This document shows positions 12,601 through 27,600 of a stretch of DNA of 64,000 bases, one piece after another (the stretch's first letter is position 1; each line of letters opens with the position of its first letter). The notes under the pieces were generated by a model. It was given only the letters and a program-made list of their open reading frames with translations, made no database searches and was not told the origin of the DNA. Where the stretch lies: contig NC_134643.1 of the NCBI RefSeq assembly GCF_030463565.1, positions 166,988,491 to 167,052,490 on the forward strand, given 5' to 3'. The position numbers were made by a program, and so were the translations under genes. The DNA comes from Pelecanus crispus (lineage: Eukaryota; Chordata; Aves; Pelecaniformes; Pelecanidae).

Positions 12601-15600
12601 TTTGCCCCTTGTCGTAACGGCAAGAGCCATGTCACAAGCTGTGTGATAGTGACTGTGGCAATGCCTATCGCAGCAGGTGACGGCTCAATAAATCTGGCAG
12701 TTAATGCCATGCAATTTTAGATTAGGAGTAAAGTCAGTTTTATCAGTAAATCTGAAGAAATGAAGGATTCTTCAACAAGCAGAGTATTTGTAAGGATAGG
12801 GAGCTTTCCTGAGAGATTTGCTTGAACAAAATGTTTATGTGTTTATCTGTCTCAGCTGGAGGTATTTAAAAATAGTCCCAGGCTTCTACCTTTGGTGTGT
12901 GGTGGGTTTTTGTTGAGTTGGGATTTTGACTGTTTTCAAAAACATTGGCTTTTTGTATATTTTTGGACACCAATTAAGACTGCCCTAAGGGTTAGGTGCT
13001 GAAGACTTCAAATGTGCATAACGCAACACTTGAAGGTCAAATACAGCATTGCTAAAGATCTCTTGCTAAGAGCAGATGAGAAGTTGGCAGGGCTCTGGGG
13101 ACCAAGAGGGGAAAATGAGAATTAACTCTTGGTTCAGGTAAAACAGTGTTGTTCCACAGAAGCCTGTGCAGCCTCCTAACCCCTGAGTACCTACCCACTC
13201 CTGTTGAGTCTGTATTGAGCTTGCTCAAGCTGTGGGTCACAGTGAGCGATGTCAGTCTGTCGCACAGCTCTGAGCTCACACTGTCTGTCTCTTCCCTCCA
13301 GCCAAGCTGCTTTGGCTACCCCTTGAGCATCTTCTTCATTGTCATCAATGAGTTCTGCGAGCGGTTCTCCTACTATGGCATGCGAGGTATGTCCTGTGTC
13401 CCGTGTGTCCTCGTGCCTACCATTACTCACCCAGCCCTGACTTTGGTTTGTAACCTGTTGTTTTGTTATTCTTCTTACAGCGGTGCTCATCTTGTATTTC
13501 AAATATTTCCTTCAATGGGATGACAACTTGTCTACAGCCATCTACCACACGTTTGTTGCTCTCTGCTACTTGACACCAATCCTTGGAGCGCTCATTGCGG
13601 ACTCTTGGCTGGGGAAGTTTAAGTGAGTGCTTCCTCAGAAAACAACCAAAATCATGAAAGCTCACCTGAGATCAGCATTGTTTAACCCATCACCTAAAGC
13701 AGCAGCTCAGAACAACCAGCTTCAGAGCTGGTGTTGGCTACTCCAGGATAGTTTGGGCTTTTTTTTTTTTTTTTCTCCAAAGCTTGAGGTTTTATTGATT
13801 TAGCTCAGACCTGAAACTGCTCTGTGAGTTAGCAAATATTACAGTTCTGCTAATCCGTTAACGGTAGTAACTCGCTTTCCAAGCATGCTGTATGTTTTTC
13901 CTCTCATCTGGACAAAAACATAAGCTAAACCAGGGAAACTATTCACCAAGCTGTGAAAATAGATACTGCAGGTTATAATTACATTGGACTGCCTCTTTAC
14001 CTATTGCAGGTGGCCAATGAAATAGTGAAATACTGTGTTAGCTGGTATTAACCGGGACTTAGAATATATTCTAGAATATTCTGTGATTTCACTATGGACT
14101 TGACAGCTCAGTGGGAGGTTTTACGGAGTTGCAACTCTTTCTTTAAATGATCAGTTCTGGGTTTTTACCTGTGTATGAGTTGCTCAGAAAAGTACTGCTG
14201 AATGAAGTGCCTTTAAATGTAACCAAATTACTTCCAACAGCCTGATCTCTCTCTCCTTTACTGATGTAGCGATTCTAATAGTGTTTACTTTGCCTAAAAA
14301 AAGGCACAATAAAGATTTTATGGAGGGATATGAGTCAGGAACATTAGCTGACTTGTCAAAGGTCTCCTAGAGATTAGAGATGAAGCTGTTTGTGCAGTTG
14401 GTCAGCTGAAGGCTGCACCATCTTCTGCCGTGTTGACAGCTTCTGGGAGACTGGGGCTGCAGCCACTGTCAGGTGTGCTCTGTGGAGCTGGCCTGATCAA
14501 TATAAGCCACTGCAAGCAGCTTGATATCTTGCAGCCTGAATATATGTGCACTCACTTGTTCAGATGGTATGAATTTTTTTTTTTAAAACTATTTTGGCTT
14601 TTACCTGTTTTATCAGATGAAGCTTTGCAGACCTTGCATCCCTTCTCCTCTGGTACTTGTGTATACCAGTGCCACAGCTGCAAGCCCCTTGGCCACCAGA
14701 CCCTTAACAGGCACTCAGTAGGATGGCTCAGGGCTTGAAACTGGAACTTTAAGCTTTTGGAAAAAAAATGAAATAATTCTCTGGGTTTAATGTATAGGTG
14801 CCCAAAAATACAGCAGGGCACCATGTGGAAGGCTTAAACAATAATTCATTTAAAAAATCTGTGATAACAAGAGGAAGAGGAGGTTACCCAAGCACTGTTA
14901 AACATTCTTATAGGAGAGACTCAAATCTTCCACAGTCCATGTACTTCATGCTATGTCTGCCAAGGAGCATGCTGGGACCTGCTCATGTATTGTTAGATGT
15001 GAAGTTATTGGGGAAAACAATACAGAAATTACAATTTGTTCTTTCTTTTTAAATTGGGAAACATCTATGCAGTGCCAATTATATAACTGTTGTCTTCACA
15101 GCATGCTTATGAGCTTTACCAATAAACCCCAGAGTTTCTTTCCTGGTCAGCTCAGGTTTCGTCTCCACTGGAAACTTTCTCCTAAGTTCCTAAGCCAAGC
15201 AACTGAAGTAACTATATGGAAGAGCTATTTTTTTAAAAGTTCAATTTTATCTAATAAATACCAATAAATAGGAGATTTGGCTTCACTGTTGCCCCATTTT
15301 TTACCCTGCTACAGGGAAAAGCACTTTTAAAAGTCAGAAAACTTCTTGTTTTAAAGTGAGAAGAATTTGGTCAATGGTGTGAGTGATGCTTCCTCTTGTA
15401 TTGGGGTGCCCCAAACTTGCTGTGAGGACCTCTTGCCTTCCTCAAACAGATTTGGATTGTTCTAGGTCCTTGAGCCTTGCCCTTCACTGTGATGGGCTGC
15501 ACTGGGTTTGGGACTGCTTCTTCTGCAAACTAGGGTATTACACGTTACATTGTTGCATCCTATTTCTCCTGCTTTTCACCCAAACCAGAGACCTGGGCCT

Positions 15601-18600
15601 GTGCCTACTGAATGGAGCCCCAACCGAAGAAGTGGATGAATGTGGGTTAAACTACAGTCATGTACTTAAGCTCCAACAAAGTTAAAATGGAGTGTGTTCT
15701 CACATACAGGAAAGAGGAACAGACCCTAAAGGAATGGCAGGGCCGGGGTGGGTAATTCTGTAGTATTACCTGCCTAGGCACCCCATGGCAGAGGAAAGTC
15801 AGGCTGAAAGCCTGCACTCTGTGCTCTTCAGCGCTGGTCTCGCTCAGCTCTGAGATTAAAGATGTTGGTACACTCGCAACTGAGAGAGTGGGGTAATAGG
15901 GAATATTTAAACAATATTAAAATCAGTGCAAATTGCATGCTTCAGTGTTGTAAAGTAGTCCATTTGAACTTCATCATATATGAAATATGCTAATAGCATT
16001 CTCGAGCTGGTTATTAAAAAGGCAACCACTGAAGATACTTAAATATCTCCCATGACCTGGTGACATCTAAAGAACCTGTCTGTCATCTTGCCTTGCTTAA
16101 TTAAACAAGGCTACCTAAAATAATAAACAGAATAGGAATATTGTGACAGAGGTATGTGGACAGATTTTTACAGTAGCTTGTGATAAGTTGAGTCCATAAT
16201 TTGTCATATCTGTTAATTATGCTTCTTTACTAAGTATCTTTGAAATGAGCAAAAGTCTGCATTATCTCTGTGGGTGTGTATGTATATATGTGTAATTGTG
16301 TTAACATATCTAAAAACTCATCTCCTCTCTCTACAACAGGACCATTGTCTCCCTGTCCATTGTCTATACGATTGGGCAGACAGTCATGTCTGTGAGCTCC
16401 ATAAATGACCTGACGGATCACAACCGGGATGGCTCTCCTGATAATGTATCAGTGCACATGTGAGTTGCCTTGTACATGGGTTTTTTTCCAGGTTGACAAA
16501 GGGTGGGACAACTTAAGCCTTCAATTTATGCTACTTGAATTTCAACTGTCTTGCAATCAGTCTCTTACACTTGTTTTAAGTAAGAAAGCAAAGTGATTTT
16601 TTTTTTTTTCTTTTTCTCTTTTCTACTTTGTTCCAGTGCTCTGTCCATGATTGGATTGATCCTCATTGCACTTGGTACTGGTGGGATCAAACCTTGCGTG
16701 TCAGCGTTTGGTGGAGATCAGTTTGAAGATGATCAGGTAACAATGTCTTTCAGATTTTCAATCATACAGACACACTTACTAATGTTTCACTATTATAATA
16801 CTCTAATAATATATGTTTTTAGACATGTGCCTTACTGTAGTGTTTCCTGAGTAGCTGAAGGAGCTGGATAACTATTTGTCTTGAACGGTGCAAACAGAGC
16901 TGCTGATTGATCAGCCTAGATTGAACAATGTGGTTCTGGCTAAGCCTTTCTAAAAATCTTTTTGTTTTTACTGTAGGAAAAACAAAGAACTAGATTCTTC
17001 TCTATCTTTTATTTGTCTATTAATGCTGGAAGTCTCCTATCTACTATAATCACCCCAATTCTCAGAGGTAAGGCCACACATTTGTTTCTAAAATAGATGA
17101 ACATCAGTAAAGGATGAGTGTTGGATTGCATTCCAGTTCGGTTTAAATGAAAGGTCTGTTCTTTGAAGACTATTTGCTAGATAACTCGACAAGATGTCAA
17201 GTTTTCATGTATGTCATCCAATGTCTAACAGGTGAGGTACTGTCAAAAACAAGCCAGTCTGAGGTCTGAATTGCCTTTAGGATCAGAAGTACTAGGTCTG
17301 AAGAGACATGCTGAAGCATTCAACTTGTATGCCTAACACATGTTTTAATTTCATAGAGGTACAAATGTGGCACCTCTTCCAATGCCTTAAAAACCATCAC
17401 ACAAGAAGGAGTTGCACTGTTGCTGGGAAGGGGGCAGAGAGCCCTCTACTCTGGAAGTGGAGACTACTCTAAAGTGTGCCCATGCAAAGTACAGAAGCAA
17501 CTATGCACATGGCAACACATATATCCATGTGACAAAGTAAATTGTGGGTTTTTTTCATATCGTTAAAGGAGAAAGTTAGTTATTTTCTCTTCTGCTTATA
17601 ATGAATAGTGTGATCCTAAACAAAAAGCAAACAAATCACTGATCCATATGTATATGGATTTTCATTGCAAGCTTACACAGATGGTACTGTATGGATGTGC
17701 TTGACAGGAGTTTGAGGAAGGCTGTTTTTCTCAAAGAAAGAAAATGGCATGTGAGTTCTGGAATAACCCTAAAGCACTGGGCTGAAATTCTGTTCTTTGG
17801 ATTTCTTGACTGGAACAGACTGTGTAGAAGCATTTCTAGATGTTTGCTTGATGCAAATTCTATCCTTTCCCGAAATGGAGGGAGTTATGCATAAGGCACA
17901 ACATGCAGTTTGCTGCCATACTGATGCAGGGGGAAAGCTACCTTGGAAAAACAGATGAATTCAACTGAGCAAAGTGATACCATTACATTCTGTAAAGGCT
18001 TAACTAAAAGGCTAATACAACTAAATCAAGACATTAATTAGCTGCAAGCTAATTTTTTTTTTTTCAAATCAAACTCTCTAATTCTCTTTTTAGAAGAAGT
18101 ATTCACAAAAAGGTAACAGTTTTGCTCAGTCTTTTAGTTTTCCCTGTTAGTAGCTATGTCCACACTCTGAGCGTCGCTTCAGGACGTACGCATGAAGTTT
18201 AGAAAGTCAAATCACTGACTACTGCTGGTGGGGTGTGTGTGCTGTTTGAGAATTTTTTTCAACAACCTACACTTACTATGTTACTTATATCTTTATGAAT
18301 TTGTCCCCAGACTTTTATAATCTAGTTCCTTTCTCACCAAGAACATGCATTTGACCATTCTAGTAGGATTCTTCACCCCTCAGTGTAAAATGAAATGTAA
18401 ATCTCCTATAAGGAGAGGCTCAGAGAGCTGGGATTGTTCAGCCTGGAGAAGAGAAGGCTCAGGGGGATCTCATCAATGTATATAAATACCTGAAGGGAGG
18501 GTGCAAAGAGGACAGAGCCAGGCTCTTCTCGGTGGTGCCCAGTGACAGGAGCAGAGGCAGTGGGCACAACCTGGAACACAGGAGGTTCCCTCTGAACATC

Positions 18601-21600
18601 AGGAAATGCTTTGTTACTGTGAGGTTGCCGAGGGAGGTTGTGGAGTCTCCATCCTTGGAGATATTCAAAAGCTGTCTGGACATGGTCCTTGGGCAACCAG
18701 CTCTAGGTGGCCCTACTTGAGGAGGGAGATTGAACCAGATGACCTCCAGAGGTCCCTTCCAACCTCAACCATTCTGTGATTTTTTTTTTGTGATATATAA
18801 TTCCCCTTTTTGATAATGAAAGATAAGTTTGATACTGATCATTCGCCCTGTCAATAACATCAGCAGAGATTTTTTTTCCTTGCGTCAACAACAAATGCAA
18901 AGAACAGAAACCCTATGTAAAATACTGGCAGTGCTGACTGGAACTTTTATCTAATGTTACTTTGTACTTCAGCTCAAGTGTGTGGCATTCATAGCAAACA
19001 GCGGTGTTACCCACTAGCTTTTGGAGTTCCTGCTGCCCTCATGGCTGTTGCCTTGGGTAAGTAGAACTGTTTCCACCTTGCTGCTTCAGTTTCAGATGTG
19101 ATTAGATGACGATGATCTCAGAATAATGAAAGTGGTAGAAATTTCCAGGTACCAACCTCTACCGATACCTCATTGTTTCTGCAATTTTTGACTTAAATTT
19201 TTTCGTGGGGGTGGGACTAACCTGAAACACTCACTTTTGCAGAAGAGACTGACTTACAAGGAGAGACTGGTGGGGCTGGGGGGAGGCACAACTATACCAT
19301 TAAATTCTGTACATTATGTAATTTACTGTCTATATTTCTTGGACTGCCGGGGTGTACAAATAAGATCTTATGAATATAGTGTGAGAGTTCTCAGGAAAGC
19401 AGCTTTTTTTCTTGCAAACTACTTATAGTCCAGGATAGTGAACTGCGTAAGATAACTGCGCCTGCACTGGAGAAATGCCATCCCGGTGTGTCGGTATTTC
19501 TCAAACACCTGCATTTTTACTATCTGCACTATGGGTTGCTCACCAAGCCTTTCCACTGCAGCACAAAGACCAAGAAACTTGGGGGTGAGGGAGCTTTTTT
19601 GAACGCTGTGGCCAGTGTGTAGCAGGGTATCCCTCATGGTCCTGGCCCCTCGTGGTCCCGACTGGGAGCCCACCCAGGGTGGGCCTCCAGCTGCTGGTGA
19701 CCACATCTTACCTGCGCACCCAACCCAGGGCGGACGGCGGCTGCGAGGGTTTGCCCATGCCCTGCCCCACACGTGGGAGGGCGAGGCCGGGGAATGTGCC
19801 CAGGCGTGGCAGCTTGGGACACCTCGGCGAGTCCTGCAGTTCGGGCAGAGCCTCACGTGTCCCTGCGTTACGTGAGCTGCAGCGCCCTTGACTCCTGAAA
19901 GGGAGCCTGTAAAGCTGTCTTAATCTGGCACAGCAAGGCCAGAGCCAAGGTCCTAAGTGGCCCTTGTTTTGACAATCCTCAATTAAACTCATGTCCCACT
20001 GAGGACTTGCCCTAAGAGTTTCGGGATTTAGTCCTTCGCCTTAAATAGTAGCAACCTGCTGGTATTCATATGATTTCTTTTACAGTATGATAACATGCCA
20101 GTAGGCACATTCATTCCTCCTTAGGAGGCTTACTCCCACCCTGATGTAACTCCTTGATAGAGGTTGCCATACCACATTTGCCTGATTTTCAGTTAATCCT
20201 GAGTTGCTTTCTGTTTGTGTATTGTAGTTGTGTTCATAGCTGGAAGCAGGATGTACAAGAAGGTTCAACCTCAAGGCAATATAATGATCCAAGTTTCCAA
20301 ATGCATTGGAGTAAGTACTATTTGTATTCCCCAAAACCCTGACAGCAATTTTTAGAACTGTTCAGTGCACTCACCTAGATCAGAAATCTGTCATAATACA
20401 AAGAAAGCTTCTGAAGTTGTTTGACTTTTTCCCTTACAGAAGGCTTTTTACTAACACCTCCAGATTTACAGACTGCCTTTTTATTTATCTATATCTTGGT
20501 TTATATCTGAATTTATACACAAAGGAAACAAAGTAAGATGTCAGTCATGTGTAAAAGCTTATCTCAACTTCTGGGAATGATTCCTTCCTCATTTGTGGAC
20601 CCTTATGCAGCCCTGTAGGATGAGATAAACATGCCTGACGTGAGTCGAGAACAGAGCTACCAGTAGCTCTTATCAGCAAAAACTTATTGTTTATTAAAAG
20701 AATGTTATTTACAATGCAGATGTATATTGATCCCTACTGTATTAAGAAGGTCGGGGGGTTACACGTCGGTGCAAGCCTGCAAGGAAGGGAGCTAAATCTG
20801 CATGAGTAGCACTGTACTTTCCAACTTTGCAGTGCCTCAGCTTTGAGATCGGGGGATTTTTTTTTTTTTATTTATGGGTTGCTTCATTCTCCATACAGAT
20901 CTGCCAGCTTGTTATAGCCCAGATCATTGCTTGTCTTGTAAGCACCGTCAAAACCAAATCTCTATAGGTGACTTTTGCTGTTGCTTAGAGTGCTGCCTCT
21001 AAGGCCCAGCTCAGCCTTGCATGTTATTGCATGCAGAAAGTCTTAGGAGTTCTTCAGGACTATATTTGTGCATATTCAGTGTCAAGGTATGAGGAATACC
21101 TACAAGATGCAGCTTCTTGTGGTGAAATGTACTCTTACAGCCATTCATCTCTGAAAAACCTGTGCATATGACATTCTTCTATTTGTTGTTGTACGCAAGT
21201 AAGTCTGAAGTAGGCAGGTCTTCAAGTTCCTAACAGCAACCCACATTGAGAGGGACTACTCTGAGCTGTTTGGTTCACCTAATCCCAGGTGCACACTTCA
21301 CCGGACATGCAGTGGGAGGCCCTAAATGCAATATTCCTTTAGATGCCTAGAGCAGTTAACAGAAGTAAGTCACCTCTAGCACCCTCTAAAGCAGGAGTGT
21401 CATCTTTAATGATGAAACAGCCTAGAGCATTACAAATATTTGTAACGCCATTGAACAAAATTCTGTTTCTCCTCAGTTTGCCATCAAAAACCGGTTTCGG
21501 CATCGCAGCAAGGAGTACCCCAAGAGAGAGCACTGGCTAGACTGGGCGAGTGAGAAGTATGACGTAAGTACTGTGTGAACACTCCTGTGCCGTGCCATCC

Positions 21601-24600
21601 CCTGACCCTCAGCCTCTCTGCTGCGATCCATTTCCTCAAGTGCTGGACAAACAGTTTTGGGCCTCTCAATCATTTAGAAGCTAATGGTCTGTCCAAACCT
21701 CAGTGCTCCCCTGGGGTTGCAGGTTACCACCCCAGCTCCTGTGGGAGAAAGCAGAGCTGTGTATGAGTCTGCTCTGTGTGATCATAGGCTGCCTGGGGAA
21801 ATTTGAGGGAGATGAAGAAAAGACCGTTTCCCTTGTTGAACAAATACAAGCACCTCTTAGTTTTTGAATTAGTAAAACAGCAAGCATTTTCCCTGTCAGC
21901 TTCTTGTTTTTCTCAGTAAACCAGCTTCAAATATGCTGGTTTAATGACTGCAGAGGGGAAATATGGGCATGGTGTTGACTGTCATGGTTAATGCCCAGGG
22001 CCATAATGCTTGTCTTGGGATCAAACGGCAGAATTATGCTTAGGAATTTCAGCTTGAGTGGGTAAATACGGCATCCTCACAGCCTCAGTACAAGTTCCTT
22101 CCCATGACTGAAAGCCTTGTGTCCCATAGTCCCCAGCCATGTCCCTTGCCTCCTATCTACCCTGCCCTGTTGTCAGCAGCAGCACAAACCTTAGCCTGTC
22201 CCCTTTATTTTCCTTTTGCCTATATGCATTTTTCATATGTGAAATGCATTCCTCAGTCACCCATCATTCAAACACCTCCTTTCTAGAAAGACAAAGCAGC
22301 ACTAAGTGCTAAATCTCATGCTGCCATCCGTATACATGCCAAGAGACGCAGGGTTCTCCGATATCAATGTCACCTTTAACAGGCAGACCTTCCCACACCC
22401 ATAGGCAGACCTTGGGCTTTTTGACAGAAATCAGCAGAAGTACCCACAATATAGAAAGTTCAGAATGCGGGTAAACATTACGTGATGTATATTTACCTGT
22501 TGCTGGGCTGCAATTGTCTCTCTTTTTCACTAATTCCTCTTCTGTAATTCTCGTTTGCTGCAGAAACTACTGATTGCTCAGACTAAGATGGTGTTGAAGG
22601 TGCTTTTCCTTTACATCCCTCTCCCCATGTTCTGGGCACTTTTTGACCAGCAGGTAAAGTAGAAAATGCTTGGCTTGGCAATTAGGGCTGTACCATGTCA
22701 CTCTATAGACTCTGAGGTCACCAGACATAAAAGGTCTTTATATGAGGGTGCAAATTCTTTGCAAATTTTTAACCTGTTTCTTATGGGAAGGGGTAGTTAT
22801 TGAGTCACATTAGTATGGGATGTTCTGCAGCTGGAGGAAACTTGGTTTATCTGGGCATGCCCAGGACTGGTTTGGTGACTGAGGCCTCTCCAAATCTTTT
22901 ATCAGCCAGGACTCGGAGCATGAAACAGTAATTTAAAGCTTTCTTAGTTCTAACTCTTCTTCCGCTCTCAGTTGGGAGATGCAATGTAGAGTCCTAGTGT
23001 AAATACTCTGGAGAATTGGGGATGAAATGAGCTGGATGCCTGTTGGCTTAATCACTCAAACTTGTTATAAATACCTCACACCTTCAAGCATAAGTATGAG
23101 CCTGTAACTCTCCTTCACTTGTTTGACTGAGCGCTCAGGACTCATGAAAGCAGGCTTTCAGAGTTAAGTGTTGAAGTGTGAATTTAGGAGGGTATCTGAG
23201 AGAACTGGGGGCTGAAAACTTTATCCAAGGCAGAGTGTAGGAAGCTTGGTCCAGATTGCCTGGATCGTGCTGCTTTAGTCTGGTACCAGTGAGCTGTAAC
23301 GGCCAGCGTGACCTGTTACAAATAGGCAGCCCTGCTGCGAAATGCAGGACTAAATACTCATTGCATGAATAGTAACTATCGCATCTCAGTGGTACATCAC
23401 AGGTGGTTAAAGGCTCTCGCCACAGATGCAGCGCTGCATGTTCTTGTCTCACCCTGGGCTCAAGCTGAAAGTCAGCAGCCCTTCCTGACCCAGCTCTAGG
23501 CAGGTTTTCTGGGCAGAGGGCTCAAGGCAGGTCCAGCCCTGGCTTGGCCACTCGCTGCTGGGCTGCGTGAAGGAAAAATGGGCATGCCAGTGGTGTGGGG
23601 TGTTCGGGCTCAGGCGGGCAGCACGAAAGGTGCTCGGGTGGCTTCCGTGCACAGCACGCGGCAGTGCTCTGTGCAGGATGTCCCTGCCATCCCTCCGGCT
23701 AATCTCTGCATCTAAATTATCTTCCACTACGGAACTAGTAAATAAAGTGAAATGGGCCACAAGGATCACTTTGTTCAAATGTTTACATTGCAGAGAAAGA
23801 ATAATCCCATAGCAAGCTAGTTTTATTTTTTATTATATTGCATGTCTTTCCCATCACTTGATGTATAAAAACAATTTAAGAGGAACTTTGGAGGATTGAT
23901 TTACTGTGGCATTTAACGTTCTCTTCTTTTGTTAAGGGGTCAAGATGGACACTGCAAGCCACAACAATGGATGGCAATTTTGTAGGTTACTTTTTATTGT
24001 TTTTTTCTTAATTAACATTTACTTTTTATTTGTTGTCATAATATTAAAACCTATTTATCTTTTCTTCACCAGGGAGCTATTCAGATTCAGCCAGACCAAA
24101 TGCAGGTATAGTAATCTATCTGACAATTCTAAGTACTTCCCAAAGATTACATATATATTTTTAAAATTGCCCTTAATTTAAAAAAGGACTTTGAAACATA
24201 CTTAATTTTTTCCCTTCTTATGTTTATATTCAACAGACTGTGAATCCAATTCTGATTATCGTAATGGTCCCAGTTGTAGATGCTGTGGTTTATCCTTTAA
24301 TCAAGAAATGCAAGATCAACTTTACGTAAGTTGATGTACTTACCTGCTTTCAACAGAGGTTCATTTTAGTGGTTTCTTTGAGCTGCTCTTTCAGCCCTAA
24401 CATAACAAAAGCAAGCATCCAGCTAAGGAGAAAATAGTGTATTTAAAATGGAGTTAATATTTTAAACAAATGAAAATAAATAAATAAATAAATATAGGAC
24501 TCTGCAAGTGGTATGTACAGGCACCACAGACTAGAGGAAGAGAATCTAATAGCAAAGTAACAATATTTTCCAGTTAAGGGCAAAGTCTTTTGACTGCAGG

Positions 24601-27600
24601 AGAGATGCTTTTTACTGTTTTCCACTTCCCCTGCATCTATACCCTCTCCCTCCTAAAGGATAAGAAGTAGAAATACAACACACATCCTTAACATGTGTCA
24701 TGTTTGGGGCTTAAAACTACCTGAGACAAGATGTGTTTCCTCTTCAGTCCCAGTGAGGAGTCTGGCTCACTGGATACTTCTAGGTGTAGTTTCAGGGGGC
24801 ATTGCATGTTATTTTTAACGTTGGTAAAGAAGTGGCTAGTGCTTGCAAGTTGGAGGGGTAGAAGAGAATATACTTCTTAAAACAATTCTTACAGTTCTTA
24901 AAACATTCTTGTAATGCTGGTTTTCCATCTAGTTATGAAAAATTTGGCAGGGGGTGTGTGCTTTGCTGGAAACATTATCATTCATTTGTGGACACCCTAC
25001 ATCTGACAAATGATACCATAAATAAAATACCTACCTTAAATTTACCCTTACAGTTTACCTGAATGTCAGTAGATGCTTCCTAATTCAGCATGTTTCCCTG
25101 ACTTTTTCTATTCAATATTGCTTTGATTTAAACATAGCAATATAAACACAAGTTGTTATCCTTTTTTAAAAGGCATGACTTCTTGGCTTTTTGTTGTTTT
25201 AAAGCTAACAACCATACTGGATTCATTTTTCCTTCCTGCAGACCAGACTTTTCCAGAAACATAATAATTATGTTCACACAACGTTTGAGCCCAGCAGATG
25301 CAGAGTAATGGGTTATTACGATGCTGCAGGAAAGATGTATTACCTGATAGTGTAACTATGAATTGAGGCACCCAGCTTAGCAGAATGCTTTCTGTAACAA
25401 CATCAGCTCTTCAGATGGTGATAACGTGCTAGTTGTGGCCATTTGAGTTTCCTACTGTGGAAAGAAAATAACTATCAGCTGAAGCTTTGAATTAGTATTT
25501 GTCTTATAGCTCACGTATGTGTTTTGTTGCTGTACTAGGCCCCTGAGGAAGATCACTGTTGGGATGTTCCTTGCAAGTTTGGCTTTTGTTGCTGCTGCCC
25601 TTGTGCAAGTGCAAATAGACGTAAGTTCAGCCACGTGCAAGTATTTACTATTAATATTTAGTTGTTAATACAGAACAAAGTGTGTTTTAAAGTGAAAATG
25701 AGCCAAGACTCCCAAATTCAGAACAAAGCATATGAGCACAGAAGTAGAGGGAGGGGAAATACTATGCTAATCGCACTATTGCAATATACTTCAGTAATAC
25801 TTTCCTACAGAAATGTAAAGATGGACCTGTTTTTATTGTGTGGTGTACTTAAAGAGATTGAAGCGGACAGAAGTATGGGAAGGGAGGAAAAGTTGAGGCA
25901 GAACTGAAACAGAAACAACTCTTGCAGCTCTGCAAGAGCAGAAGCTATTTACTGTTAGATCTGATGGGAAATGGAGTCTCCAGAAGTTCAGTTTCTCTGG
26001 GTTATCACACCGGGCAGTGCCCATTACATGCTTCTGCCCAGTTCAGCAGCACCAGTGCTGGGGGAGAATGAGTCAGAACATGGTACAAAGAAACTCGGGA
26101 ACCCAGGCTGCCATAGCATGTGGGAAAAGCCCATTCCTTGAACTGCAGAGTAGCCTTGGTAGTGGCAGCATGCTGCGGGATGATGTGGTTTAACCCCAGT
26201 TGGCAACTAAGCATCACACAGCTGCTTGCTCACCTTGGGAGCGGGGGGGGGTGGGGGGGTGGGGCGGGGGAAGTAAAACCCATGTCGTGAGATAAAGGCA
26301 GTTTAATAGGACAGCAGAGGAAGATAAAGCAATAATAGAATACACAAAGCAAGTGATGCACAATGTGATTGCTCACCACCTGCTGACCGATACCCAGACA
26401 GTTCCCGAGCAGCGATTGCTGTTCCCCAGCCAACTCCCCCCAGTCTCTATACTGAGCATGACGTCGTATGGTATGCAATACCCCTTTGGTCAGTTTGGGT
26501 CAACTCTCCTGGCTGTGCCCCCTCCCAGCTTCTTGTGCACCTGGCAGAGCATGGGAAGCTGAAAAAGTCCTTGACTAGTGTCAGCACTGCCTAGCAACAA
26601 CTAAACCATCAGTGTGTTATCAACATTATTCTCAAACTAAATCGAAAACACAGCACTACACCAGCTACTAGGGAGAAAATTAACTCTATCCCAGGTGAAA
26701 CCAGGACTCAGGACATGATCAAAGAGGAACCGCATCTGGCCGTGGAGGCACTGTTGGGGATGAAACAATTCTTTCCTGAGGCAGAAGTAAGGCAGCTTGT
26801 GAGACTAGGAACAAAACCCATTATTAAAGTTGCATCCCTCTGACAATCACAGATCATCAGGCAAATGCTAATCTTCATCATGAGATAATTAAGATCACAG
26901 CAATTACAGTACTTCTTCCATGTGACTTAGGGTAGGGCACTGATTTTACTTTTTTCTGTCCTACAGAAAACTCTTCCAGTTTTCCCTACAGCTAGGCAAT
27001 CCCAAATCAAAGTAATAAATCTAGGTACTGAAGATGTAACAGTTCAGTTTCAACCTCAACTTCAGACTGTGAATGTAAAGTTTATGGATTCGGTAAGTAA
27101 GGGGAGAAGGGGAATAGTAAGTTTAAAAAAAAAAAAAATCTAATGGAGTAAGTAAAAGTGGTTCTTAACTAATGGTTCAAAATTGATTCTTTTCTACTTT
27201 TTTCTCTATTCATTTTAAAGATTTTTTTTTTTAATTGCAGAATCAATCAACTGAAAACAAAGTGAATGAAGAAGCAGTAGTTATTTCAATATTCTAAGTA
27301 GTACTAGGGTTTTTTTGGCAAGAGTTTGGGGTTTTTTTTTTCCCCTGAGAAAGTTTAAGAAACTTAATAGCAATTTTGAACTAATTGAAAATTTCACTCT
27401 TGCTAAAAAGGTACAATTTCTTAACAGCAAGAACACCCTGTCCTTCAATAAAAGTGCATTCAGCTCTAGCAAGTCACTGCTCTTACTGTGAGTGATCACT
27501 TACTTGAACAGGGAGCTTTTTCTGTGGCTACATCACATATAGTAAGCGTCAGATTTTGCTGTCAAAGAACCTTCTTGGGTTCTATTGCAGCACAACCCTG

